This document shows positions 43,334-52,119 of a stretch of DNA of 64,000 bases, in pieces (position 1 is the first letter of the stretch; each line of letters opens with the position of its first letter). A program made the position numbers and the translations under genes. The stretch comes from Chlamydiota bacterium (GTDB taxonomy: Bacteria > Chlamydiota > Chlamydiia > Chlamydiales > JAAZZY01), in assembly GCA_022601345.1 (NCBI GenBank), contig JAJACU010000010.1, forward strand, positions 1-64,000, read 5' to 3'. The notes under the pieces are model-generated. The model saw only the letters and a list, made by a program, of their open reading frames with translations, did not search any database and was not told the origin of the DNA.

Positions 43334-46044
43334 ATGTAATCAAGCTGCCTTTTTAACTGAAGAATTCTTAGCTTGAAGTATTTATTCTCACCTTGAACAA
43401 CCTCAAAGTCTATGCGAGGTTGTTCAATTTCATAGTCATAAGATAAATTATCAACATCTATTGAAATATTCCACTGACCTGGCCTTAAATTAGGAAAGTG
43501 AAAGTTTCCTTTCTTGTTAGGCTCAATAGAGTATTTTTCTCCAGATGCAGAAACAAGAGTTATTTGAGCTATTGCAGAATGACTTTTCAGATACTTATTA
43601 GCATTCGCTTTATCATAGTTGTAATAAGAAAGATTTCCTTCAACTGAGCACGGACGAATAAAAACAACATCTAAATTAGTTACTTTGTTTTTGGCAACTT
43701 CCACGCGTTGCGGCATTGCTTCTTTTGTGATAAATCCTTCAGGAGTATCGTCTACATCTAAAAGATAGGTTCCTGGCTTGAGATAATCAAAACTATAGTC
43801 CCCCTTCTTGCCCGCCTTACAATCTAATTCATTACAACTAATAATTGGATTTGCAGTAGGCCTCAAAATTCCATTTTCTTCATAATAAGTTTTACCTTTT
43901 ACTTGAGTTCTATCTGCTTTTTTTCCTATAGGAAGTCCCCAGGGGATTTTAAAACTCAAGACACCTCTATAAGTAGCTTTTGCTCTAAAAGGGCGAATAA
44001 TACTCCCTTTGAACTCTAAAATTTGATTATTTCTAAATCTATAGGAGAAATTCCCTTGATAAAAATTTCTAAAAACGGCGTAGCTAATTTGAGAATGTTC
44101 ATATACAAATGAACTTTTAAATCGCCCTATATTTGCTGTAGCTGACGCCCCATACGTTTGATTCCATCGTATGTTGTGTATCTTATATAGATACCCCCAT
44201 CTTCCATAAACAGAAAGAGTCTGACCCTTAACTCTCAAATAATTATAGGCACTATACCTTTGCCATGTCTTTGTAAATGAATCAATTGGCTCTTGAATAT
44301 ACTTACCGACTTCGGCATTTCCAACAAAAGTAAAGCGTCTTAGAGATTGGGTAATTCTAAGAGAAGCAAAATTTGTTTTAAATCCAAGCCCAAAGAAATG
44401 ATTTCTTGCCTCGAAGTTATTATAGGCTGTTGAGATAAAAAGCCCCATTGGAAGAGTTAAGGTAGCCTCTCCAAGCACCCTCTGTGATTTGTTTGCCGAA
44501 GAAAATAAAGGGTTATTATCTAAATTAGAATCATAGCTTGTAAACGCTCCAAAAAGATTAAGACGCTCTTTTATTCGAAACCCTGCCGAATAACTATTCT
44601 CTGAATAGTTGTTATAATAACCTAGAAAAAGATAGGGGGCATAAACTTTTTGAAAGTTATACCAAAACCATTTAACTGGACGCCCATTACCTTGCAGGTA
44701 ATATCCATCTTTGCGTGCTCGAGGAGCTCTAGAATAACTCACCCCCCACTCACCTTGAATATTTGTCCATTCTTTATAGGAGGCATTACCTGAAACAGAC
44801 AGTATATTTACATCATTTTCTTGGGTATAATTAGAGTTACTCAATTTTCCATTTGCGTAATAATATGTTGTCTGGAACCCAAGCTCTTTTATTGGCATAA
44901 ACCTAAAAAAAGCTCCGACATCTGTTCTAGGAACTGCTGAAGATCTTGCAACAGCCAATGACCCTACTTGAAAATTTGGAGATTTTAGAGTTAACATCCC
45001 ACCTCTTCCATATCTTGAAGTCAACGTTAGTGGGCTTAAGTGATAGACTCCATCTGCTCCATAAGCATCGATATGAGCAGAGGTGTAGTTTACAAAATAT
45101 TTCTCTGGAGTTCCTCCAAACTGTTGAAAAACAGAGGTCTGCCTAATAAAGGGTATTCTAAATAAATAAGAGAACCACTTAGTTTTTTCTCGATCTACAT
45201 AGCCACCTCCTTCTGTATTGATAAAAAGAGTCTTCTTCCAATTATTAAAACCCGCTACAAATGTTGAAACAGATGGAATGAGCTGATACTTTTCTAAACC
45301 TTTAATGAAAGTTGATCTTGCGTGAAGGGGAATCGAGATGGATTTGCTCTCTAACTGCTTCAAAGAGTTAGAATCTTTGATAAAAATAGTCAAAAAGTCA
45401 TAGCTATGATTGCGTTTTTCAGACTTAGTTTTAACGTTAATATTTACTTTTACTGTGCGACCTGGATCTACCTCTACTCGATTTGAAGGTTCAAAGTTTA
45501 CTTTTTCTAAAAGAACTCCTTGAGCTGCCAAAGTAACGTCCCTTTTAAAGTTCCCGTTATTCGTTAAGGCTAAAGTTGCTTTATAACCTGTCCCCTCAAC
45601 AACATGCTTTGTTGTTACAGTGAGCTGAGAATTTAATGAATCAACGGCTAAGACCTCTATGTTGACTTCTGCTACACCAATGAGCGTCTCATTGTCTGTT
45701 CCCTGCACTGTAAGCTTGACCACATGCCGCCCTACACGCGCATCCTTAGGCAATTTAACCGCAATAATTTCAATCGTCTCTCCCTGACTTCCTAAATTTA
45801 CAGGAGGCAAATCCATAGGGATAGTTTGCCAACCCTTAGGCAAGTCCATTCGAGTCACAAAAGTGTCACTTTTAGAACTGTAATTTTGAATTAAAAAAGA
45901 AAGAGTAAGGACTTCATCAGGAGCCGCTTGTAGAGCTTTCGAAGTCATGGGTTGCACATACAGACCGTATCCTTTCCCCGAAGCTTGAATAAATGCAGTC
46001 GGTATACACAAAGCTAAGCAAAATATAATCCAAAACTTTTTCAA
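43330..46044 (-). CDS. Usher-like outer-membrane beta-barrel protein
   Basis: A 904-residue protein. Signal peptide (about 1-23), two Ig-like domains (about 24-240; LTLSFLIQNYSS, LPKGW and TVKVNINVKTKSEKRN recall NEW3-type modules), a long region of amphipathic, aromatic-rich strands (about 245-715; for example YGRWGYLYK, GNFSYRFRN) consistent with an outer-membrane barrel, then two C-terminal carboxypeptidase-regulatory/SdrD-like beta domains (GDYSFDYLKPGTYLLDVDDT, GNFHFPNLRPGQWNISID). The order resembles fimbrial ushers but the flanking domains differ. It starts at TTG, 3 nt after the preceding gene's stop. Confidence 0.6.
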   Translation of the reverse strand: MKKFWIIFCLALCIPTAFIQASGKGYGLYVQPMTSKALQAAPDEVLTLSFLIQNYSSKSDTFVTRMDLPKGWQTIPMDLPPVNLGSQGETIEIIAVKLPKDARVGRHVVKLTVQGTDNETLIGVAEVNIEVLAVDSLNSQLTVTTKHVVEGTGYKATLALTNNGNFKRDVTLAAQGVLLEKVNFEPSNRVEVDPGRTVKVNINVKTKSEKRNHSYDFLTIFIKDSNSLKQLESKSISIPLHARSTFIKGLEKYQLIPSVSTFVAGFNNWKKTLFINTEGGGYVDREKTKWFSYLFRIPFIRQTSVFQQFGGTPEKYFVNYTSAHIDAYGADGVYHLSPLTLTSRYGRGGMLTLKSPNFQVGSLAVARSSAVPRTDVGAFFRFMPIKELGFQTTYYYANGKLSNSNYTQENDVNILSVSGNASYKEWTNIQGEWGVSYSRAPRARKDGYYLQGNGRPVKWFWYNFQKVYAPYLFLGYYNNYSENSYSAGFRIKERLNLFGAFTSYDSNLDNNPLFSSANKSQRVLGEATLTLPMGLFISTAYNNFEARNHFFGLGFKTNFASLRITQSLRRFTFVGNAEVGKYIQEPIDSFTKTWQRYSAYNYLRVKGQTLSVYGRWGYLYKIHNIRWNQTYGASATANIGRFKSSFVYEHSQISYAVFRNFYQGNFSYRFRNNQILEFKGSIIRPFRAKATYRGVLSFKIPWGLPIGKKADRTQVKGKTYYEENGILRPTANPIISCNELDCKAGKKGDYSFDYLKPGTYLLDVDDTPEGFITKEAMPQRVEVAKNKVTNLDVVFIRPCSVEGNLSYYNYDKANANKYLKSHSAIAQITLVSASGEKYSIEPNKKGNFHFPNLRPGQWNISIDVDNLSYDYEIEQPRIDFEVVQGENKYFKLRILQLKRQLDYI

Positions 46045-46047
46045 ACT

Positions 46048-46499
46048 CTATAGCTCTTTTGATTTATATAAATAGTTAATTCCATACGATGTTGGAGGAA
46101 ACACTTCAGCATCAAAAGAACCTGAAAAATAATACTTTATGTAACAATCTAAGTACTGGCCTTCTTTAATGTTTGTGACAAGTTCATGCACTCTTCCATC
46201 ACTGATATCTACGATCCCGTGGTTCCTTGCTCCCTTTAAAGATTCCAATTCCACCTTTAGTTTTAAATTTGAATTTAGTGGAGTCTGAAGCTGAACTGTT
46301 ATTTTACCCTTGCTTTTCCTATCCACTTGTAGAGAATAACTTTGTGACTCATCTATAACCTCTAACAATTGTGGTCTACCTTCTTGCTCAACATCATCAA
46401 TGGATAGTAAAGGGACAGTGCCGTTTATTACAAAATTAGAAGCGTCTAATAATGGGAGCTTAAAAACTAAAAATAGAAGATTAAAAATAAATATCTCAT
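46048..46499 (-). CDS. Small exported beta protein with an apparent frameshift in its signal peptide
   Basis: The open frame ends at 46048 and can be followed back to about 46499, but no usual start codon lies in frame before a TTG at 46368. A hydrophobic signal-like stretch (LLFLVFKLPLLDA) with a plausible cleavage site is encoded upstream in that frame. The only ATG (46499) gives MRYLFLIFYF in another frame and hits a stop. A one-base change in the T-rich tract would join the two into a normal signal peptide. This may be a real frameshift, phase variation or a sequencing error. The mature part (about 110-130 residues) is beta-rich and co-oriented with the usher-like gene. Confidence 0.5.
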
Positions 46500-46577
46500 A
46501 AATAAAATTTATTTTTTTTATTTTTTCTTTTATAGTAGTTTCAACTCTTAAAAAAAAGTTGTTTTATCAAATTTTAT

Positions 46578-47096
46578 ATGATTAATAAGAACTTATTTTC
46601 ATTTCCGTTGTTTCTCACCACTTTTTTTCTCTTTAACGCGTCTCTACTTCATAGTGAGAGTATTTCTATCAACCAAAACATCATTCTAGAAGTTAGTAAA
46701 ATTAGAGCGGTTTCCATAAATTCTTCTACAGCTAAAATTACTTTAGGAAATGAGCATATTTCCCCTGGAGATCCTGTTTTTGAATCTGAAAGCTATTATG
46801 AGAATACACTAGACATTACAACGCTAAGTGATAAACCCCAAAAGATTACAGCCCTTTTAAGCTCATCTCTTCCTAAAGGAATGACACTGTCTGCATGCCT
46901 TCAACCCCCTCTTAAGGGCAAAAGTTCTGGATACCAAATTTTGAATACTCAAAGACCAGTGACTCTAGTTTATGCCATCCCAAAAGCTTGTTCAGCAAAA
47001 GAACTTGTCTTATCTTACAAATTTTCCGTTGCAGATAAAACTCTTCCGCAGTCAGCAGATGCTCATGTTATTTATAAAATTGAAGATGACAATTAG
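46578..47096 (+). CDS. Exported beta-rich protein (fibre subunit candidate)
   Basis: A 172-residue protein with a signal peptide (ending near LLHSES). It shares with the minus-strand gene at 47618-48118 the pattern LPKGMxL...PPxxGKSxGxQxL and a C-terminal strand ending VIYKIEDD. It has two Cys in the mature part. The function is unknown; pattern and context suggest another extracellular subunit. Its stop codon overlaps that of the converging gene (TTAG at 47093-47096). Confidence 0.6.
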   Translation: MINKNLFSFPLFLTTFFLFNASLLHSESISINQNIILEVSKIRAVSINSSTAKITLGNEHISPGDPVFESESYYENTLDITTLSDKPQKITALLSSSLPKGMTLSACLQPPLKGKSSGYQILNTQRPVTLVYAIPKACSAKELVLSYKFSVADKTLPQSADAHVIYKIEDDN

Positions 47097-47572
47097 TGAT
47101 CCATTAAAGTGTATCTAATAGCGCACTGCTGAATTCTAGAAGTTATTTTTTCTCGATTTTGAATGCTATAGCTAATTGGTATACTCGATTCATTACAAAA
47201 AGCATCTATTTTATCGATAAGAACAACTGGAGATTTTTTTCCAATGGCCACAAAGCCTGAATTTTTCAGAAAAGCACTCCCTTGGCAACATACCATTAAT
47301 TCAAAGTTATCAGGTGTGTTAAAATTCTTTATTTGTTCGACCAGAAGTTTTTTTTCACGTCCATCATTACTGACAATCCCCATTTCAGCCTCTTGATCTG
47401 AACTTCCAAAAAACCTTCCCCTTTCTCTGACTAGCTCTATATGTAAATTCTGAGGGCTTATTTCTATTTTATTAACAATTTGATAGTCCAACTTCAAAAT
47501 ATGATCTACGGTATCCAATGAAAACACCAAAGCAGAACTAAATAACAAAGATATAAATAATGAAAACTTCAT
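47093..47572 (-). CDS. Exported beta-rich protein (fibre subunit candidate)
   Basis: About 159 residues from the ATG at 47572, chosen because the signal peptide (MKFSLFISLLFSSALVFS) begins there; an upstream in-frame start would add eight residues. The mature protein has four Cys (CCQGS, FCNES, QQCAIRY) and ends CAIRYTLMDH, similar to the YTLMDQ end of the next gene. This shared C-terminal strand is what one expects of a donor/acceptor beta-strand subunit family, but that is inference. Confidence 0.58.
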   Translation of the reverse strand: MKFSLFISLLFSSALVFSLDTVDHILKLDYQIVNKIEISPQNLHIELVRERGRFFGSSDQEAEMGIVSNDGREKKLLVEQIKNFNTPDNFELMVCCQGSAFLKNSGFVAIGKKSPVVLIDKIDAFCNESSIPISYSIQNREKITSRIQQCAIRYTLMDH

Positions 47573-47617
47573 AAACAACTTACAATTAACAAACATTAAA
47601 TTGCACTTTACAATACT

Positions 47618-48118
47618 TTACTGGTCCATCAAAGTATATACTATTTTTCTTGAAAAAGATTCCACATCAAGGGCCTCTCTTCCAAAATAAAACTGATAAG
47701 TGATTACATTTGGAGTGTAAATTGTAGAATCTTTTGTTAGATTTCTTAAAATATCGCTATCTACAGTAGATAGTTTTTGCAATCCAGTCGACTTGCCCGA
47801 TGGAGGTGGAGCAAAGTACACATATAATTCCATGCCCTTTGGCATTTCAGCATCAAGTTGAGCAACAACTTTTTTGACCGTATCATCTGCAATAACTATA
47901 GAAAATCCGGTAGAATCATCAGTGATCTCCGACATCTTCCCAGGCCTTATATCTGAGCTACTTAATTGAAAGTCTGGGGTAGGCCCTACCAATACAAATG
48001 CATTTTGAGCTGAAATTGTGACATTGATAATTTGAGAATTAGATGGATTATTTGAAAACAAACTTCCTTTAGGTGCTAGCAGCAGAAAAACTACTAAAAA
48101 TAATATCCTCTTACGCAT
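47618..48118 (-). CDS. Exported beta-rich protein (fibre subunit candidate)
   Basis: About 166 residues from the ATG at 48118, where a clear signal peptide starts (MRKRILFLVVFLLLAPKGSL). The mature protein contains MPKGMELYVYFAPPPSGKST, matching the family pattern of the gene at 46578-47096, and ends KIVYTLMDQ. It lies 45 nt upstream of the start of the next gene on the same strand, likely co-transcribed. No Cys in the mature part. Confidence 0.6.
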   Translation of the reverse strand: MRKRILFLVVFLLLAPKGSLFSNNPSNSQIINVTISAQNAFVLVGPTPDFQLSSSDIRPGKMSEITDDSTGFSIVIADDTVKKVVAQLDAEMPKGMELYVYFAPPPSGKSTGLQKLSTVDSDILRNLTKDSTIYTPNVITYQFYFGREALDVESFSRKIVYTLMDQ

Positions 48119-48249
48119 GTGACTTGTAGAGCAAACGACGCCCCCCTCCAAGCCGGAACCTAATTCAAAGCTTTTTTTTTGAAAAGCCCTCCCACGCAGA
48201 AACTTTAAAAAAAACCTAATAACTTAATAATAAGTAATTTGAAATTCCA

Positions 48250-48525
48250 TCAATCTTTGAATAGACGCTTTGCGATATCATCTACTGATGGTTTATTGTC
48301 TTTTATTGACTCAGAAAGAGCCTTAAATTCTTCACAATAGTTGAAATGATCCCTGTCTCTGACCTGATCCGTGTTTGGAATTTGACAGTCATTTGGCTTG
48401 CCTGGCTGATAAAACTTGCACCCTTGACAGGCATGTAAATAGGCCCCACACCCCTCACAGACAGATTTAAAACCAATAACTTCTTCACATTTTTGATGAC
48501 ACTTCCAACAAAACCCTTGAAACAT
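48250..48525 (-). CDS. Small Cys-rich zinc-ribbon-like protein
   Basis: A 91-residue protein with nine Cys, mostly in CxxC-type pairs (CWKC, CEGC, CQGC) in the first 65 residues, plus C47 and C64, consistent with binding of one or two zinc ions. It has no signal peptide. It starts 1 nt after the stop of the MORN-repeat gene, so it is co-transcribed with it. It is not a recognised named family; a cytosolic regulatory or maturation role is possible. Confidence 0.7.
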   Translation of the reverse strand: MFQGFCWKCHQKCEEVIGFKSVCEGCGAYLHACQGCKFYQPGKPNDCQIPNTDQVRDRDHFNYCEEFKALSESIKDNKPSVDDIAKRLFKD

Positions 48526-48526
48526 A

Positions 48527-51055
48527 CTATTTCACCTTCTCACCCATTTGGTATTGAGTCTCTTTAACCTTTCCTGATGTTGAGTAAACAGATTTTGTAC
48601 CTTGCAGCTTGTCTTGGCAAAAAGTTTGAAGTATTTTAGGGCTACCATCATCATAATATTTATTGAACTTTCCATGGCGCTCTCCATTACGATAGTCTGC
48701 CTCAAAAGTTACAACACCCTCCTTGTTTTTATTATAGCAGTAACCATTGAGTTTACCGTCAATATAGCAATACTCGCTTAAAAGATCCCCCTTCCTTGAG
48801 TAAGTGTGCTGCAATCCATGCTTTAATCCCCTTTCATAAGAGATCTCTTTTTCAAGTTGCCCATTTGTAGAGAATTGCTTAAAAGGACCATGATGTTTCC
48901 CTTCAAAGTAATCGATACTTAATCTAACAACTCCTTGGTTATCAAATACTTTAGTCGTTCCATGCTTCACCCCATTTTTAAAGTGGGTTTGAGCGACAAG
49001 ATCTCCTTTTAAATTATATTCTAAAACCTCTCCTTCGAGTAAATTATTTACGTACTTAGCTTTTAAAGCTAAATCTTTAGCCCCATCTTTTTTTGGGGGA
49101 TGGAACACCTGATGAAGACCATCTTTTATATCTTCTTTATAGTGGTAAATAACCTCTGATAAATCTCCGTTTCGAATAAAATACCTACCGTTGAGTTTGC
49201 CACCGCGGTAAAGGGCTTCTTCAACAAGCTCACCTTTTTCATTCCACTGGGATTTCTTACCCTCAAGAAGACCCTGACTATAATTGATTACAACACGTTG
49301 CTGACCATTTGGAAATAGTTCTTGATGCAATCCTTGCCGTTTACCTTCTATAAACTGAGCACTTACTTTGAGAGGATGACCTAAGTAGGCTTCAGAACTT
49401 GGAAAATATTCTTGATGCTTGCCTATTGGAGCTCCATTTTTATATTCTCCTTCTAGCTGTGTATGCCCATCTTCAAACCAAGCCGAGCGTTTACCATCGA
49501 GATCGCCGTTGACATAGCAAGCTCTAGATTTTTTTTGACCATTTGAATAGTAAGCTTCCTCTAAACCGTCTTTTTTTCCACTTACATAAGTAATACTTTG
49601 ATTGAGTTGACCATTATCATGCCAAGTTTGAAATAGTCCATGATGCTTACCATCTTGAAAATTAGCTTTTACTAGAAGCTGATGATCTTCATTCCAAACT
49701 TGAGAAAGCCCATTCAACTTGCCACTTTTGTAATATTCTGAGACTTTCAAATGACCATCTTGATGCCACTGCTCGAATGGACCTTCTTTTTCACCATTTT
49801 CCATCTCTACTTTAAGCTCAATTTGGCCACACTCATACCACTGTATGAAGGTCCCTTCTTGCTTTTCACCTGAAAAACCTACTTCACATTTTTGTTGGCC
49901 ATTAGGAAAAAACTCCTTTTGCTGACCTTTTAAAACCCCATTTGAATAAAACCGATCAAACCGAAGTTCACCACTGTCGTACCACTCAAGATACTTTCCT
50001 TCTAATTTTTGATCTTCATTCAAACTGTAACGAGCCTTCATTTTCCCATTTATATAAAACTCTTCAATGGGCTTTTTAAGCATGCCGCTATCATTGTATT
50101 GGGCTATCTTTTGAAACTTGCCATCTGGGTATTTGATATTGTGGCTTTTAATTGGCCTGCCATCTTTGTATATCCCTCCACCAAGCAATTTACCATCTTC
50201 TGAGAAAAACTCTTCTCTGCCTTCTTTTTTTCCATTAACATAAGTTACCTGGTAGCTTCTCGAAGAATTTGAATAGTATTTAATATGCTTTCCATTAGGT
50301 TGGCCATCTTCGAAGAATTGAGTTTCAACAACTTTTTCATCTTCATTATATCGCATCACAGCTGGAGCTGACTTTGAATGAAGCTTTCCTTCACGAAACA
50401 AAAGAGTCGATTTCATAGAGCCATTTTCATGCCACTCCATAAAATCTCCAGATAACAGCCCGTCTTTAAAGGTTTTTTTACATGCTTGTTCACCGTTTTC
50501 GTAAAAGGTGACATACTGGCCAATAACTTTACCTTCATTATAAAGCCCCTTTTCTTTCAATTGCCCAGATTCATAGTAGCTCAAAGCTTGACCATGAAAT
50601 TTTCCCTCTGAAAAATTGAAATCATTATGAAGCTTTCCACTTGGATAGAAGGATTTAAGAGGTCCATGCAATTGCCCTTTGTTATAGGAAACAACGCACT
50701 CTTTAATACCTGATGGATATAGAGCAACACCTAAGCCATGGGGAACAAAAACTGTTTTTTCTTCATCAGCTTCTGCAATCACCTGCTCAATAAGATCTTC
50801 TTCACAAACAATTTTTCCAAGCTCATCAAATATTACTTTTTTTACAGGTAAGACTTTTTGGTTGTTTGTCGGTTCATAGAAAATAGCTTCTTTGGCTCCT
50901 CCGTTAGCATGGTAGCTCAAAGTTTCAAATTTCCAGTTAGGTTGACGAACTTTAAGTTTGGTGGCAACAGGAGTTGCTAACTCAACCTCAGATGCATAAC
51001 AAGTAGACGAAAATATAAATAAAAATATCTGTATAAATAATAAATTGCGTTTCAT
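48527..51055 (-). CDS. Long exported MORN/YwqK-repeat protein
   Basis: An 842-residue protein with a signal peptide (cleavage near CYAS). Nearly the whole mature protein is a run of about 30 MORN_2/YwqK-type repeats of 21-25 residues with the consensus (Y/W)xxxGxLxxxxxYxxGKxxGxxxx(Y/W). Such repeats form extended beta structures and are often annotated as YwqK-family antitoxin, which should not be taken literally. MORN-repeat proteins in host-associated bacteria can be surface or secreted. Here the signal peptide implies periplasm or outer surface. Function unknown. Confidence 0.82.
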   Translation of the reverse strand: MKRNLLFIQIFLFIFSSTCYASEVELATPVATKLKVRQPNWKFETLSYHANGGAKEAIFYEPTNNQKVLPVKKVIFDELGKIVCEEDLIEQVIAEADEEKTVFVPHGLGVALYPSGIKECVVSYNKGQLHGPLKSFYPSGKLHNDFNFSEGKFHGQALSYYESGQLKEKGLYNEGKVIGQYVTFYENGEQACKKTFKDGLLSGDFMEWHENGSMKSTLLFREGKLHSKSAPAVMRYNEDEKVVETQFFEDGQPNGKHIKYYSNSSRSYQVTYVNGKKEGREEFFSEDGKLLGGGIYKDGRPIKSHNIKYPDGKFQKIAQYNDSGMLKKPIEEFYINGKMKARYSLNEDQKLEGKYLEWYDSGELRFDRFYSNGVLKGQQKEFFPNGQQKCEVGFSGEKQEGTFIQWYECGQIELKVEMENGEKEGPFEQWHQDGHLKVSEYYKSGKLNGLSQVWNEDHQLLVKANFQDGKHHGLFQTWHDNGQLNQSITYVSGKKDGLEEAYYSNGQKKSRACYVNGDLDGKRSAWFEDGHTQLEGEYKNGAPIGKHQEYFPSSEAYLGHPLKVSAQFIEGKRQGLHQELFPNGQQRVVINYSQGLLEGKKSQWNEKGELVEEALYRGGKLNGRYFIRNGDLSEVIYHYKEDIKDGLHQVFHPPKKDGAKDLALKAKYVNNLLEGEVLEYNLKGDLVAQTHFKNGVKHGTTKVFDNQGVVRLSIDYFEGKHHGPFKQFSTNGQLEKEISYERGLKHGLQHTYSRKGDLLSEYCYIDGKLNGYCYNKNKEGVVTFEADYRNGERHGKFNKYYDDGSPKILQTFCQDKLQGTKSVYSTSGKVKETQYQMGEKVK

Positions 51056-51149
51056 AATTTAGTAAGTTGACTGTTTTTTGATGAATGTAGCAGAAAAAAG
51101 ACTTTTAAACAATCAGACAGGCCTCCAATTTTACATTTAAAGAAAAATT

Positions 51150-51884
51150 TTAATCAATACTGATCCTAGGATCCTTGCAGTGCGTCCTCATTAAATGTCT
51201 CGAAAAGCTCATTCGATTTGTGTACTTAGCAGAACCTGGTTGACGACATAAACTGCATTTGTACTCTTCTTGTTCTTCAGGAAATTGCTTTAAATCATGA
51301 ACAGCCGATAGATGGATTTTATAGGTTTGAGTAGATAAATAAGTTCCCGCGCATTGGGGTAACTCGCAATGGATCCTTTCCAATTTACCTGTTTCAGGGT
51401 TAAGAGACCGACTAGATCCTGCCTTATCTGCATGTAATAAAGCATGAGCTTTAAAATGCAGAGAATCAACTCTCTTGTTGCAACTGCTCATTAGACATTC
51501 TACCTTTCCATCTTCACCTTTTTCAAAGACATGTGTTGAAATTTTGGGAGTCTGAAATGGATTATTTAAAGTAGATAGTTCTTTATTTGGCGCTGATTCT
51601 AAAGAACTTCTTAATTTATATGGTTTGGCTCTTGTTCTATGTTTTTTAGGCTTTTCTCGCACTAAAGTACTCGTAGGACTTTCTGGGTTCTTAAGGAGTT
51701 CAGCATTAACTGATTTAAGATATCCACCTAGATCTTTTGAAGCTTCCTCATCTAAAAAAGCACTCATGAGTTCTGCTGCTTCTTCAGGAAGATCATTGCC
51801 TTCCTCATGTGCGGCTCCTTCTGGCAACTCCATATTATATAAAAAGCTATAACTGTCCCTACGAGTTGAATTAGTAGAACTCAT
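51150..51884 (-). CDS. C2H2 zinc-finger protein 1 (three fingers)
   Basis: About 244 residues from the ATG at 51884, preferred over the in-frame ATG five codons earlier because AGGGGAT sits at good distance before it. Residues ~20-60 are acidic, ~85-105 strongly basic (KPKKHRTRAKPYK). Three C-terminal C2H2 fingers follow: C-x4-C...H-x3-H (CLMSSC), C-x4-C...H-x4-H (CELPQC) and C-x2-C...H-x4-H (CSLC). Classical C2H2 fingers are rare in bacteria and usual in eukaryotic DNA/RNA-binding proteins, so a nuclear effector is plausible. No secretion signal is visible. Confidence 0.8.
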   Translation of the reverse strand: MSSTNSTRRDSYSFLYNMELPEGAAHEEGNDLPEEAAELMSAFLDEEASKDLGGYLKSVNAELLKNPESPTSTLVREKPKKHRTRAKPYKLRSSLESAPNKELSTLNNPFQTPKISTHVFEKGEDGKVECLMSSCNKRVDSLHFKAHALLHADKAGSSRSLNPETGKLERIHCELPQCAGTYLSTQTYKIHLSAVHDLKQFPEEQEEYKCSLCRQPGSAKYTNRMSFSRHLMRTHCKDPRISID

Positions 51885-51916
51885 TTTGTATCCCCTCATC
51901 TATTTTTTTTGCAAAA

Positions 51917-51945
51917 ATGTTATTAAGCGGCTCATTACTTGTCGA
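51917..51945 (-). promoter_or_regulatory. Promoter of zinc-finger gene 1
   Basis: Minus strand: TCGACA (51940-51945), 17-nt spacer, TAACAT (51917-51922), 33 nt before the ATG. The same arrangement precedes all three zinc-finger genes, within a conserved ~90-bp upstream block. Confidence 0.5.
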
Positions 51946-52119
51946 CCAAAATGTGTGAATGTAGTCAACTAATTAATAATTATTTACAAAATATTTTTGG
52001 AAGTAGAGATTAATTCATCACTAACGAACTTATTGTTTGTCGAGCAGAAATAATTGAGCGTTAATTTTTTATAAGATTGTGCCGAGCTCTGACTCCAATA
52101 TTACTTTTAAAGAAAAATT

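Noticed and set aside
48180-48249. Terminator after the Cys-rich mini-protein gene
   Set aside because: Only a 5-bp stem (ACTTA/TAAGT) precedes the T-run, too weak to list.
48527-51055. Reading the MORN-repeat protein as part of a toxin-antitoxin system
   Set aside because: The YwqK antitoxin label is a weak automated name. The protein is exported and no toxin gene is next to it.
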